From positions 1 through 64,000 of the forward strand of contig NZ_JAMWEG010000007.1 of assembly GCF_025460765.1 (NCBI RefSeq): a DNA stretch of 64,000 nucleotides, read 5' to 3'. Of the stretch, positions 1 to 10,900 are shown piece by piece. The notes beneath the pieces were generated by a model that did not search any database, had not been told where the DNA came from, and saw only the letters and a program-made list of their open reading frames with translations. The DNA comes from Micromonospora sp. MA102 (GTDB lineage Bacteria; Actinomycetota; Actinomycetes; Mycobacteriales; Micromonosporaceae). Within the stretch, counting starts at the first letter, position 1, and every line of letters starts with the position of its first letter. A program made the translations under genes and the position numbers.

Positions 1-14
1 CCCCGCGGCCGGGT

Positions 15-3000
15 TCAGTTGACGGTCACCGAGACGGTCCGCGGCGGCTGCTGGAGCTGCCCGTACGTGTCGACACCCCGGATCGAGACCGTGTAGGTGC
101 CCGCCGGGATCGCCGGCGAGGTGTACGCGAAGTTCGACCCCGGGGAGCCCGGGCTGGTGAGGAAGGACGCGATCCACGGGAAGTTGCCCGGGGTGCCCGG
201 CGTGCTGAACGTGCCGGCCGAGTTCATCCCCTGACCCGCGCTGTTGGAGATCTGGATCTCGACACGGAGCATCCCGACGTCGTCGACCGCCCGCCCGCTG
301 ACCACGATCCGGCCGCCGGTGTAGGCCTGGCCCTCCGCCGGGGTGACGCTCGGCTCCAGCCGCGGATCGAGATCTCCCGGGTAGACCAGGTACCGCGCCG
401 TGGCGCCGGAGGTCGAGCCGTCCTGCTGGCCCGCCGTGTCGACGGCCCACGCCTCGACGCTGTACTCGCCCTTGGTCGGCAGGTCGATCGACAGGGTGAA
501 CGCGGTGCTCGTCGCGCCCGGCGCGGCCAGCGTGGCGTTCACCGTGGCGAAGGCGGCGGCCATGGTGCCGTTCGGCTGGACGTACCGGCCGGTGTCCAGG
601 TCACGTAGCGCCACCCGGACGCTCTGCACGCCCTTGTCGTCGGTCGCCGTGCCGGCCAGGTTGAGGTGCAACTGGTCGACGTTCTGGTCGACACCGGTGA
701 AGCTGAGCCGGCCGTCCGGGAACGCGTCGCCGGGCACCTGCGCCGTGACGGTGAGCCGGCCCATGCTGGTGCCGGACGTGGTCAGGCCCAGGCTGTCGGT
801 GGCCCGTACCCGGAAGTCGTAGACGCCCGGTGTGAGCGGCACGGTGGTGTACGACCAGGCGTACGACGCGGCGTTGAGGTTGGTCGGGGAGATCCGGTAG
901 TAGGCCGCCACCGAGTCGGCGCCCCACGTGCCGTCGGCGGCCAGCGCCTCCCGCGTGGTGTTGTTGCGCAGGTAGATCTCAACCGACTTCAGGGCGCTGT
1001 CGTCCTGGGCGGTGCCGGCGAAGGTGACGGTGGCGCCCGGTCCGACGGTGACCGGTGCGGCCGCGGTCGGTGGGGTCATCGGCACGGGCGCCGTGATGGC
1101 CACCGTCGGCGGGACACCGGTCGACGAGACGGTCCAGTCCCGGGTGTCGCCGCGCAGGTCGCTCTGGCCGGCGGTGTCGACCGCGGTGGCGGTCATCCTC
1201 CACTGGCCCTCGATCGGCAGGGCCACCTCGAACTGCCAGGTGGTCGACAGCGCGCCGATCACGTCCGGCTCGCCGCGGAAGGTGTTGTAGACCGCGGCCA
1301 CCGTCCCGTCGTCCTGGAGGTACCGGTTGTCGGCGGTCCGGAACGAGTAGGTCAGCGCGCTGACGCCCTTGTCGTCGGTGGCGACGCCGGTGGCGACGAA
1401 GCTCTTCGCGGCGACCAGGCCGCCGGGCGGCGAGTCGATCCGCGTCGACGGCGGCAGGTCGTCGAAGCGGAACGTCTCGATCTTCTTGACCGCCTTCGTG
1501 GGGTCGCTGGTGCTGTTGCGGCCGAAGGTCTTCGCCTGGATCTGGTAGGCGCCGGAGGGCAGCGACACCGGCAACGTCCACGTGGTCGAGGTGGCGTTCA
1601 CCGCCGCGACCGTGGAGTTGATGGTGTTGGCGGCGCCCCAGGTCGTCAGGTCGTCCTGGAGGTACTTCTTGGTGTTCCGGTTCTGGATCTCGATCTGGAC
1701 CCGGGTGACGCCGGCCGGGGCGAGCGCCTGGCCACCGAGCGTGAACGACTCGTTGGCCGGCTTCACCGCGCCCTCGATGGGCGTGACGATGGTGGTGTCG
1801 ACCGCCGCCGGCGCCGGCACCGTGTTCAGGTCGAAGAAGCCGACCCGGCCGACGGTCTTGCCGCCCTTGGTGTTGCCGTCGCCGCCCACGAGGAGACCGC
1901 GCGCGGTGGCCAGCATGGCCTTCTCGCCCTCGTACGAGCTGGAGCCGGGGTTCCACTCCAGCGCGGTGCCGGTGGCCGGGTCGAGCGCGCCGAGGTGATC
2001 GCGGCGGACCACCTGGTCGCCGAGGCCGTAGCCGCTCAGGCCCTGGCCGGTGCCGTAGCCGACGTTGTCCAGGCCCGGCCAGGGGACGTTCGACGTCGGC
2101 GACTCCTGCCAGCTGAAGTGGCCGCCGACGTACACGGCGGTGGCGGTGATGGCGACCGAGTAGACGCTGTCGAAGTGCCGCGACACCCAGAGCGGCTGGA
2201 CGTTGTCGGCGCCGGTGAGCGGGTACGCGATGGCGGTGTCGTTGATCGGCGGGCGGTCGCCGCCCGAGCCGCTGGTGACGACGAAGTAGGAGTCGTCCGG
2301 CGCGATGTCGCCCGCGAACACCCGCTGGATGCCCCCGACGAAGGAGAGGTTGTCCTCCCAGAGCCGCGTACGCCACGGCAGCAGGGCCTTGGTGGCGGTG
2401 TTGATCAGCGCGACGCCGTAGCGGTCCTGGCCGGCGATCTGCCGGCCGGTGTGGACGACGAGGAGCTTGCTCCGGTCGTGGGTCAGCTTGAGCTGCTGCA
2501 CGGTGAGCATGCCGCCGACGCCGATGCCCCCGGTGAGCGGCAGGTTGAAGCCGGTGTCGACCGCCCCGGTGGTCGGGTTGAGCGCGACCAGGCCGGGACG
2601 GCTCACCCCGTTGACCGTGGTGAACTGGCCGCCCACGTAGACGGCCGTGCTGCTCACGGCCAGCGCGGTCGCGCGGGCGTTCGCGGTCGCGGTGAACGCC
2701 GCGACCGGCGCGCCGGTGGTCGGGTTGAGCTTCACGATCTTCCGCTTGGTGACGCCGCCGACGGTGTTGAAGGATCCCGCGACGTAGAGCGCCGACCCGT
2801 CCGGCGAGGCCTCGACGGCCTCGACGGACCCGTCGAACGTCGGCTTGAAGCCGGTGTCGACCTTCCCGGTGTCCAGGTTGTACGAGGCCAGCGACTTCTG
2901 CGCGATGGTCGTCCCGCCGACGTTGGCGATCGAGGTGAAGGTGCCGGCAATGAACACCCGGTTGCCGATCACCTCCAGGTCGTTGATCTCGCCGTTGGTG

Positions 3001-3254
3001 ATCCGCGGCGTGTCGGTGCGCGGCGCCGTCGGCACCAGCCGGGTGTCCCCCGGCACCACCTGCGCCGCGGTGGCGACCGTGCGCGCCGCGCCGAGCGCGG
3101 CGCCGCCGCTCGTCGCCGCCGCGCCGGTCTGCGCGGTGGTTCCGGCGCCCGTGGCGGTGAGCTTGGTCGCCACGGTGCCCGCGACCGCCGGTACGCCCAT
3201 CACCACGACGGCCCCGGCGACCAGACCCGCGACGGTGCGACTCCAGACCTGCAT
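15..3254 (-). CDS. Secreted beta-propeller protein with five Ig-like repeats
   Basis: About 1079 residues. The start is the ATG whose product begins MQVWSRTVAGLV, because GGGAG lies about 9 bases upstream and a hydrophobic signal peptide follows at once (residues ~5-30). Residues ~80-480 carry repeated blades of the form 'VAGSFNTVGG...LNPTTGA', the pattern of DUF5122/delta-60-type beta-propellers. The C-terminal ~550 residues hold five related Ig-like modules of 100-120 residues, recognisable by repeated 'KYLQDD', 'RYLQDDGT', 'RYVQPNGT' and 'AVDTAGQ' segments. It is predicted to be extracellular. No catalytic motif is visible, so a binding, adhesion or surface-structural role is an inference. 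It is the first gene in the window and ends only 14 bases from the edge. Family identity is reasonably sure; function is unknown. Confidence 0.8.
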   Translation of the reverse strand: MQVWSRTVAGLVAGAVVVMGVPAVAGTVATKLTATGAGTTAQTGAAATSGGAALGAARTVATAAQVVPGDTRLVPTAPRTDTPRITNGEINDLEVIGNRVFIAGTFTSIANVGGTTIAQKSLASYNLDTGKVDTGFKPTFDGSVEAVEASPDGSALYVAGSFNTVGGVTKRKIVKLNPTTGAPVAAFTATANARATALAVSSTAVYVGGQFTTVNGVSRPGLVALNPTTGAVDTGFNLPLTGGIGVGGMLTVQQLKLTHDRSKLLVVHTGRQIAGQDRYGVALINTATKALLPWRTRLWEDNLSFVGGIQRVFAGDIAPDDSYFVVTSGSGGDRPPINDTAIAYPLTGADNVQPLWVSRHFDSVYSVAITATAVYVGGHFSWQESPTSNVPWPGLDNVGYGTGQGLSGYGLGDQVVRRDHLGALDPATGTALEWNPGSSSYEGEKAMLATARGLLVGGDGNTKGGKTVGRVGFFDLNTVPAPAAVDTTIVTPIEGAVKPANESFTLGGQALAPAGVTRVQIEIQNRNTKKYLQDDLTTWGAANTINSTVAAVNATSTTWTLPVSLPSGAYQIQAKTFGRNSTSDPTKAVKKIETFRFDDLPPSTRIDSPPGGLVAAKSFVATGVATDDKGVSALTYSFRTADNRYLQDDGTVAAVYNTFRGEPDVIGALSTTWQFEVALPIEGQWRMTATAVDTAGQSDLRGDTRDWTVSSTGVPPTVAITAPVPMTPPTAAAPVTVGPGATVTFAGTAQDDSALKSVEIYLRNNTTREALAADGTWGADSVAAYYRISPTNLNAASYAWSYTTVPLTPGVYDFRVRATDSLGLTTSGTSMGRLTVTAQVPGDAFPDGRLSFTGVDQNVDQLHLNLAGTATDDKGVQSVRVALRDLDTGRYVQPNGTMAAAFATVNATLAAPGATSTAFTLSIDLPTKGEYSVEAWAVDTAGQQDGSTSGATARYLVYPGDLDPRLEPSVTPAEGQAYTGGRIVVSGRAVDDVGMLRVEIQISNSAGQGMNSAGTFSTPGTPGNFPWIASFLTSPGSPGSNFAYTSPAIPAGTYTVSIRGVDTYGQLQQPPRTVSVTVN

Positions 3255-3504
3255 CCAGTCAACTCCCTGTGAACGCCCGAGACGGCACCGCCGGGTCGGT
3301 CCCCGGCAACGTCCACCCGCCCGCGTGCCGGACGTCACCGTAGAAGGCAAGGTCCTCTCGCGGTACCGCGCCGCACCCGGATTCCACCGCTCGGCCTCAA
3401 TTCCGGCCACACCGGCGGGCCACCCCACCTTCCGATACCGACCCGCTCCCCCGATCGGATGGCGGGGCCCTGCTCACCGGAGCCCTCGCCGCCTTATCGG
3501 CGGA

Positions 3505-4407
3505 TCAACCGGCGGGATCGACGTGGTCGCGCCAGGAGTGCCGCGGCTCGTAGCCCAGCACCCGGCGGGCCTTGTCGATGCTCAGCAGCGTCTCGTGTTC
3601 GCCGAGTGCCCCCCGGATCTCGACGTCCGGGTAGACCTCGGCCATCAGGGCGGCACTGGACCTGGTCATCACGGTGTCGGAGTTGGCGATGATGAAGACG
3701 TCGGCGCCGGGGCGGTCGTGGGCAAGAGCCCGCTCGACCGCCTGGGCGCCGTCGCGGGCGTCGATGTAGCCCCAGAGGTTCCAGCGGCGCAACCGCGGGT
3801 CGGCCTGGAAGGCGGGGAATCCCGCGTAGTCCTCGACATCCATCACGTTGGAGAACCGCAGGCCGACCATGACCAGCTCGGGGTCCCAACGGCAGAAGTG
3901 CCGCGCCATCTCCTCCTCGAGGGCCTTGTTCAGCGAGTAGGTCGACTCCGGGCGCGGCGGGTACTCCTCGTCCACCGGCGCGTACGGCGGCGGGGTGTCG
4001 AACGGCAGGCCCAGCACGGTCTCACTCGACGCCCACACGACCCGCTTGATCCCGGCCGCCCGGGCGGCGGCGAAGACGTTGTACGTCGCGGCCGAGTTGT
4101 TCGCGAAGGTGACCGCGTTGGGCAGCAGCCCGGGTGCCGGGACCGCCGCCAGGTGCACCACCGCCCCCACACCGCCGGCGTGCTCGTCGGCGCCGCCGGT
4201 GAACGCCTCCAGCACCTGCCCGTAGTCGGTGAGGTCGACCTGGAGGAACTCGCCGTCGACGGCACGCGGGTCGCGCCCGCCGACGCGGTCGACCGCGAGC
4301 ACGTCGACGCCTGCCGCGCGCAGGTGCGCGACCACGGCGCGACCGAGCTTTCCGGCCGCGCCGGTGACGACGACACGCCGGGGAACCACTGCTTCGAGAC
4401 CATCCAT
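3505..4407 (-). CDS. NAD-dependent epimerase/dehydratase (extended SDR)
   Basis: About 300 residues. The start MDGLEAVV is chosen because GGGAGGA lies about 8 bases upstream and the Rossmann fold begins straight after it. TGAAGKLG (residues 15-22) is the TGxxGxxG NAD-binding motif. YSLNK (Tyr157, Lys161) is the SDR catalytic pair, with 'SSETV' preceding it as the Ser region. Such proteins interconvert or oxidise nucleotide sugars or related polyols; the C-terminal half shows nothing that fixes a substrate. The gene follows a possible small ORF by two bases and ends in a short CCGCC/GGCGG inverted repeat just past the stop. It diverges from the NRPS operon, and nothing ties it to that pathway except proximity. 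Confidence 0.85.
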   Translation of the reverse strand: MDGLEAVVPRRVVVTGAAGKLGRAVVAHLRAAGVDVLAVDRVGGRDPRAVDGEFLQVDLTDYGQVLEAFTGGADEHAGGVGAVVHLAAVPAPGLLPNAVTFANNSAATYNVFAAARAAGIKRVVWASSETVLGLPFDTPPPYAPVDEEYPPRPESTYSLNKALEEEMARHFCRWDPELVMVGLRFSNVMDVEDYAGFPAFQADPRLRRWNLWGYIDARDGAQAVERALAHDRPGADVFIIANSDTVMTRSSAALMAEVYPDVEIRGALGEHETLLSIDKARRVLGYEPRHSWRDHVDPAG

Positions 4408-4409
4408 GG

Positions 4410-4619
4410 TCACATCCTCCCCCGCGTCGAGGACCGGTCGGGCGCTGCCTCCCACGACCATGTGACGGCGCCTCCGTGCCTCGCCCGCCACTGCCTCAAT
4501 TCATCACCGAACTGCCGGAAGTACTCATTGCGAGCCCGTGCCGTGAAATCGCCCTCGGCCGCCCCGTTCACCGCAACCGGAGCCTGCCTCAAGTCGACAT
4601 AGGAGAGGAACAGCCGCAT
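4410..4619 (-). CDS. Possible small hypothetical protein upstream of the epimerase
   Basis: A 69-codon frame starting MRLFLSYVDL and ending two bases before the epimerase start, so it could be the first gene of that operon. Its composition is protein-like (for example NEYFRQFGDEL followed by QWRARHGG) and the local sequence is less GC-rich than its neighbours. No good ribosome binding site precedes the ATG; the same frame stays open further upstream to about 4733. I recognise no domain. It could equally be non-coding leader sequence for the epimerase mRNA. Confidence 0.3.
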   Translation of the reverse strand: MRLFLSYVDLRQAPVAVNGAAEGDFTARARNEYFRQFGDELRQWRARHGGAVTWSWEAAPDRSSTRGRM

Positions 4620-4971
4620 AGAGTGGATATGGCCGGGTGCATCCGACCAAAATGCGCCGACAGGACACCCGCGACCCGGAGTCGGATTGTCAACAGTGGC
4701 GCCCGCAAGCCGCGACAGGGCCGGTGGCACCACCCTCCGAGCCGGCCCAGGGAGGTCAAATCCCCTGGTGCGGGGCGGTGCGGCGGCGTCGCGGAGGCGA
4801 CGTCCGCAGGCCCGTGCAGTCGCCTAGGTTACCCGCGCCGAAAAAATAGACGAACGTGCAAGGCCGTCGGCCGAACGCATCGACGGCCGTCCGATCCGGG
4901 GATCCCGCCGATGATCACAGCTGCCGATGATGTGGACAGGAAATTCCTATCGAGGGATCTACACCTGTCTT
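4620..4971. promoter_or_regulatory. Divergent control region between epimerase and NRPS operon
   Basis: About 350 bases without a convincing gene. It must hold the promoter of the 23-kb NRPS operon. It contains an AT-richer stretch around 4835-4855 (GCCGAAAAAATAGACG), a direct repeat GCCGATGAT at 4907-4915 and 4923-4931 (16 bases apart), and an 11-base palindrome AGGAAATTCCT at 4938-4948, about 24 bases before the chosen start. The palindrome could be an operator. I cannot assign -35 and -10 boxes with confidence, and no regulator gene lies within the operon. Confidence 0.4.
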
Positions 4972-7900
4972 ATGAAAACACTGATCACAAGGGTCGAGGC
5001 CGGCAATTTTCTGGCCGATGCGACCCCTGCTCCGGCCTCCGCCGCGCAACGCCAGATGTGGCAGCTGAGCCGCCTCGACCCGGGGACGACCACCTACCTC
5101 GTGCCGCTGGCGTACCGGCTGCACGGCCCGCTGGACGTGCCGGCCCTGTCCGCCACACTCGACGACCTGGTCGCCCGGCACGCCGCCCTGCGCACCACCC
5201 TCGCCCCGACCGCGGACGGTGCGCCCGGCGACGACGACGCGACGGTACGCCTGGCCCAGGTGGTCCACGAGGCGCGCCCGGGGCTCCTGCGGGTGCACGA
5301 CCTGAGCGGGCTGCCCACCTGGCAACGCGACCAGGAGCTGCGGGCCCGGACGCACACCGAGGCGCACACCCCGATGGACCTGGAACGCGGCCCCGTGGTG
5401 CGCGCCCTCCTGCTGCGCTGCGCCCCGCAGGAGCACGTCCTGCTGCTGACGTTCCACCACGTCGCGGTCGACGAGTGGTCGCTCGGCATCCTCCACGACG
5501 AGTGGGAGCGGCTCTACGCCGCGCACCGCGCGGGACGGCCGGCGCACCTCGACCCGGTCGACACCGACTGCCGCGACCACGCGGCCCGGCAACGGGACTG
5601 GCTGGACGGTCCGGAGGCGGCCGCCCAGCTCGACCACTGGCGCGAGCAGCTCACCGGCGCACCGGCCGTGCTGGAGCTGCCCACCCGCGGGCCGCGCCCC
5701 GCCGTGCCGTCCAGCGCGGGCGCCACCCTGTCCGTCCCGCTGGACCTCCCCGGCGAGACGCTCGCGGCGCTCTGCCGGCGGATGCGGGTCTCCCCGTACA
5801 TGGTCATGCTGGCCGCGCTGCACGTGCTGCTGGCCCGCTGGACAGGGCAGCGCGACATCGTGGTGGGCACGCCCGTGGCCAACCGGCGGCGGTCCGACAC
5901 GCAACGGCTCGTCGGCCTGCTGCTGAACACCGTGGCCGTCCGGGCCCGGCTGGACGACAACCCGTCGTTCGAGACGCTGCTCGGGCGCGTGCGCACCGCC
6001 GCCCTGGACGGCCTGAGCCGGGAGGAGCTGCCCTTCGGGACCGTGCTGGAGGCACTGCGCCCGCCCCGCCGGCCCGGCTTCACCCCGCTGTTCCAGGTGA
6101 TGTTCGTCTACGGCCGCGAGGCGGCGCCCCCGCGCCTGGACGACCTCGAGGTCACCCCGGTCGAGGTGCCGATCGACACCGCCAAGTTCGACCTCACCGT
6201 CTCGGTCCGGGAGAACGCCGACGGCCTGCGCACGGCGCTGGAGTACCGCACCGAGCTGTTCGACCGCGACGCCATGGCCCGCCTCGCCGGGCACTTCCAG
6301 ACACTGCTGCGGTCGCTGCTGGCCGACCCGGGAGCGCCGGTCGGCGCGGCCACCATGCTCACCCCCGACGAGCACCGGCAGCTCGTCGGCGAGTGGAACC
6401 GCACCGCCACCCCCGGCGAGCCCGACGAGCTGGTCCACCTGCTGATCGAGCGGCAGGCGCGGGAGACCCCGACCGCCGTGGCGGTGACCGACGGCGACGC
6501 CGCGCTGAGCTACCAGGAGCTGCACGCCCGGGCCGAGGCGCTGGCGGAGACGTTGCGCGGGCGGGGCGTCGGCATCGGCAGCCTGGTGGGGGTGCTCCTG
6601 CCCCGCGCCGTCCCGTTCGCGGTGGCGGTCCTCGCCGTGCTGCGGACCGGCGCGGCCTACGTACCCATGGACCCGGCCAACCCGCCGGCCCGGCTGCGGC
6701 ACCTCATCGCGGACGCCGCCGCCCCGGTCGTGCTCACCTGCGCCGAGCTGGCGCACCTGGTGCCCGACGGCACGGCGCTGCCGGTGCCGGGTCCCGACAC
6801 GCCGGTCCCGGCCACCGAACCGGCTCGGGGTGCCGGCCCGCGGCGGCGTGCCCGCCGCCCGCGGCAGCCGTCGGCCGACGACCTGGCGTACGTCATCCAC
6901 ACCTCCGGCTCCACCGGCCGCCCCAAGGGCGTCATGGTCACCCACCGCGGCGTCGGCAACTACGTGCGCTGGGCGGCCCAGGCCTACCGGCTGCGGCCCG
7001 GCGACGTGGTCCCGCTGCACTCGTCGATCGGGTTCGACCTGACCGTGACGAGCCTGCTGGTCCCGCTGGTCAGCGGGGCCACCGTGCGGATGATCGGCGA
7101 GCACCTCGGCCCCGAGGCGCTGGGCGAGGCGCTGCGCGAGCAGCGGACACCGTTCGGGCTTGTCAAGATCACTCCGGCGCAGCTCGACCTGGTCCGTCAC
7201 CAGCTCCGCCCCGCCGAGCTGGCCGGCCGCACCCGGTGCTTCGTGATCGGCGGCGAGAACCTGCGCGCCGACCAGGTGGCGCCCTGGCGGGCCCACGCGC
7301 CCGGCACCGCGCTGGTCAACGAGTACGGGCCGACGGAGACCGTGGTCGGCTGCGCCGCGTACGAGGTCGACCCGACCTCGCCGGACGACGGCTCGGTCCC
7401 CATCGGCCGGCCGATCGCCAACACGCAGTTGTACGTGCTCGACGGGTGGCAGAACCCGGTCCCGGCGGGCGCGGTCGGCGAGCTGTACGTCGGCGGGACC
7501 GGCGTGGCCCGGGGGTACCTGCACCAGCCGGGGTTGACGGCCGAGCGGTTCGTCCCGGACCCGTTCTCCGGCGTTCCCGGCGCGCGGCTGTACCGCACCG
7601 GCGACCTCGTCCGCCTGCGCCCCGACGGGCACCTCGAATACCGCGGCCGCACCGACCGCCAGGTCAAGCTGCGCGGCTACCGGATCGAGTGCGGCGAGGT
7701 CGAGGCGGCCGTCCGGCGCTTCCGGCCGGACCTCGACGTGACGGTGCAGCTGCGCCGGGACGACCCCGACGACCCGCGGCTCGTCGCGTACCTCGCGGGC
7801 GCGGCGGAGGCCGACCTCGCGGACCTCCGGGCGGCGCTCGCCGCCGACCTGCCGTCCTACCTGGTGCCCTCCGCGTTCGTCCGGCTCGACGCGTTGCCGC

Positions 7901-10900
7901 TGACCGGCAACGGCAAGGTGGACGTCGACGCGCTGCCCGCGCCCGGCCGCCCGGCGGACGTGCCCCGGCCGCGGACCGCGCCCGAGCCCGTGGCCCCGGA
8001 ACCGCCGGCGTCGGCGTCCGCGCCCGGTCCGGTCCGGTGGGACGCGACCCGGGTACGCCTGGAGCGGCTGGTCGTGGACGTGTGGCGCGACGTCCTCGGC
8101 GTCGACCGGGTCGGGCCGCGGGACAACTTCTTCGACCTCGGCGGCCACTCGATGCGGCTGCTGGCCGTCCTCGAACGGCTGCGTGACCGGCTCGGCGACG
8201 TCGTCACGGTCACCGACCTGTTCCGGCATTCCACGGTCGACGACCTGGCCGCGTTCCTCACCACCGCCACCACCGGGACGACCGCGCCGGCCGTCGCGCC
8301 GGCCCGGACCGTCCGGCCCCGCGCCGGCGCGACCGGGGACACCGGGCAGCCGACCGGCCTGATCGCGGTCGTCGGCATGGCCTGCCGCTTCCCCGGCGCC
8401 CGGACCGTCGACGAGTACTGGCACAACATCCGCACCGGGGTGGAGTCGGTCCGGGAGTTCACCGTCGAGGAGATGCTCGCCGACGGGGCCGACCCCGACC
8501 GGCTGGACGACCCGGCGTACGTGCGGGCCGGGAGCTGGCTGCCCGGGATCGACGAGTTCGACGCGGCCTTCTTCGGGATCACGCCCCGGGAGGCGCAGAC
8601 CCTGGACCCGCAGCACCGGCTGCTGCTGGAGTGCGCCTGGCACGCGCTGGAGCACGCCGGTCACGACCCGGCCGGCCATCCGGGCCGGATCGGCCTCTTC
8701 GCCGGGTCGGGCCGCAGCAGCTACCTGCTCGACCACCTGAGCAGCCATCCCGAGCTGGCCGGCGCCATCGGCGAGCACCAGCTCTCCATCGGCAACGACA
8801 AGGACTTCCTGCTCAGCCGGGTCGCCTACAAGCTCGACCTCACCGGCCCGGCCGTCACGGTCGCCACCGCCTGCTCGACCTCGCTGGTGGCCGTGCACCT
8901 CGGCCGGCAGAGCCTGCTGACCGGGGAGTCCGACCTGGTCCTGGCCGGCGGGGTCAGCATCTTCCCGGCGCAGCGCCGGGGCTACCTCTACCACGACGGC
9001 GGGATCTACTCCCCCGACGGGCACTGCCGCCCGTTCAGCGCCGACGCCCGCGGCAGCATCGAGTCCAGCGGGGTCGGCATCGTCGCGCTGAAGCGGCTGG
9101 AGGACGCGGTCGCGGACGGCGACACGGTCTACGCGGTGATCCGCGGTTCCGCGATCAACAACGACGGGGCGCGCCGCACCGGCTACACGGCGCCGGGCGT
9201 GGCGGGCCAGGTCGAGGTGGTCAGCAGCGCGCTGGCCACGGCCGGCGTGGATCCCCGCTCGGTGAGCTACGTCGAGGCACACGGGACGGGCACCAGCCTC
9301 GGCGACCCCATCGAGGTGGCCGCGCTCACCGAGGCGTTCCGGCGCGGCACCGAGGAGCGCGCCTTCTGCGCCCTCGGCTCGGTCAAGGCCAACATCGGGC
9401 ACACCGACGCCGCCGCCGGGGTGGCCGGTCTCATCAAGACGGTCATGGCCCTGTGGAGCCGTACGCTGCCGCCGACGATCAACGTGAGCCGGCCCAACCC
9501 GGCGATCGACTTCGCGGGCAGCCCGTTCTACCTCACCGACAGCGCCCGCCCCTGGGTCGCCGACGGCCCGCGCCGGGCCGGGGTCAGCTCGTTCGGCATG
9601 GGCGGCACCAACGCGCACGTGGTGCTGGAGGAGCCGCCGGCCACACCGGTGCGGGCGACGGCCGGGGCGGCCGCGGGGCCGCACCTGCTGGTCGTGTCGG
9701 CGCGTACCGGCGAGGCGCTGGACCGGCAGGCCCGCCAGCTCCGCGACTGGCTCGCCGGGCGTCCCGACGTGGACCTCGCCGACGTCGCGGCCAACCTGGG
9801 CCGTCGCCAGTCGATGACCCACCGGCGGTTCCTCGTCGCGGCGGACCGCGCCGACGCGCTGGCCGCCCTCGACGCGCCGGAGCGCCAGTTCAGCGGCGTC
9901 CACCCCGGCGGCCGGCGCCCGCTGGTGTTCGCGTTCCCCGGGCACGGCGCGCAGCACGTGGCGATGGGCGCGGGCCTCCACCGCGCCGAGCCGACCTACC
10001 GGGCCGTGGTGGACGAGTGCGCCGAGCTGGTCCGCGACGACCTGGGGCTGGACCTGCGTACGCTGCTCTGCCCGGCGCCGGACGGCCACGCGGAGGCCGA
10101 GCGGCTGCTCGCCCGGCCCCGGCTCGTCCAGCCCGCGCTGTTCGTGAGCGAGTACGCGCTCGCCCGGTCGCTGCTCGCCCGGGGCGTGACCCCGGACCTC
10201 ATGGTGGGGCACAGCCTCGGCGAGTACGTCGCCGCCTGCCTGGCCGGCGTCTTCTCGCTGCCCGACGCCCTGCGCCTGGTCTGCGCCCGCGGCGCGCTGG
10301 TCGAGCGGACCCCGGCCGGGGCGATGCTCGCCGTGAGCCTGCCCGAGGCCGCGGTGGCCGAACTGCTGGACGACCGGGTGTCGCTGGCCGCCGTCAACGC
10401 CCCGGAGCTGTGCGTGCTCTCCGGCGACCCCGAGGCCGTCGGGGCGCTGCGGGAGCGGCTGACCGGCGAGGGGGTCGACTGCCGGCCGCTCCGGGTCGCC
10501 CGCGGCTACCACTCCGCCCTGCTCGACCCGGTGCTTGACGAGTTCGCCGAGCACGCCGGCCGGGTCACCCTCCACGAGCCCGAGCGCCCCTACCTGAGCA
10601 ACCTGACCGGCGCCCCGGTCAGCCCGGGGCAGGTCACCGACCCGGCGTACTGGGTGCGGCACATGCGCGAGCCGGTGCGGTTCGCCGAGTCGGCCGCGCT
10701 CCTCGCCGAGCAGGACGTGGTCCTCGCGGAGCTGGGCCCCGGGCACGCCCTCGGCGGCCTGGCCCGGCTGGCCGGCCTGCGACCGGGCCAGGCCGTCGCG
10801 GCGATGCGGCATCCACGCTCCGACGCCGACGACCTCAGCACGCTGCTCGACGCCGTGGGCCGGCTGTGGCTGGCCGGCGCGCCGGTCGACTGGGCCCGCT

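Noticed and set aside
666..3272. An 868-codon plus-strand frame opposite the propeller gene
   Set aside because: Arg/Gly/Asp-rich with no signal peptide or domain. The minus strand has a ribosome binding site, signal peptide and repeats.
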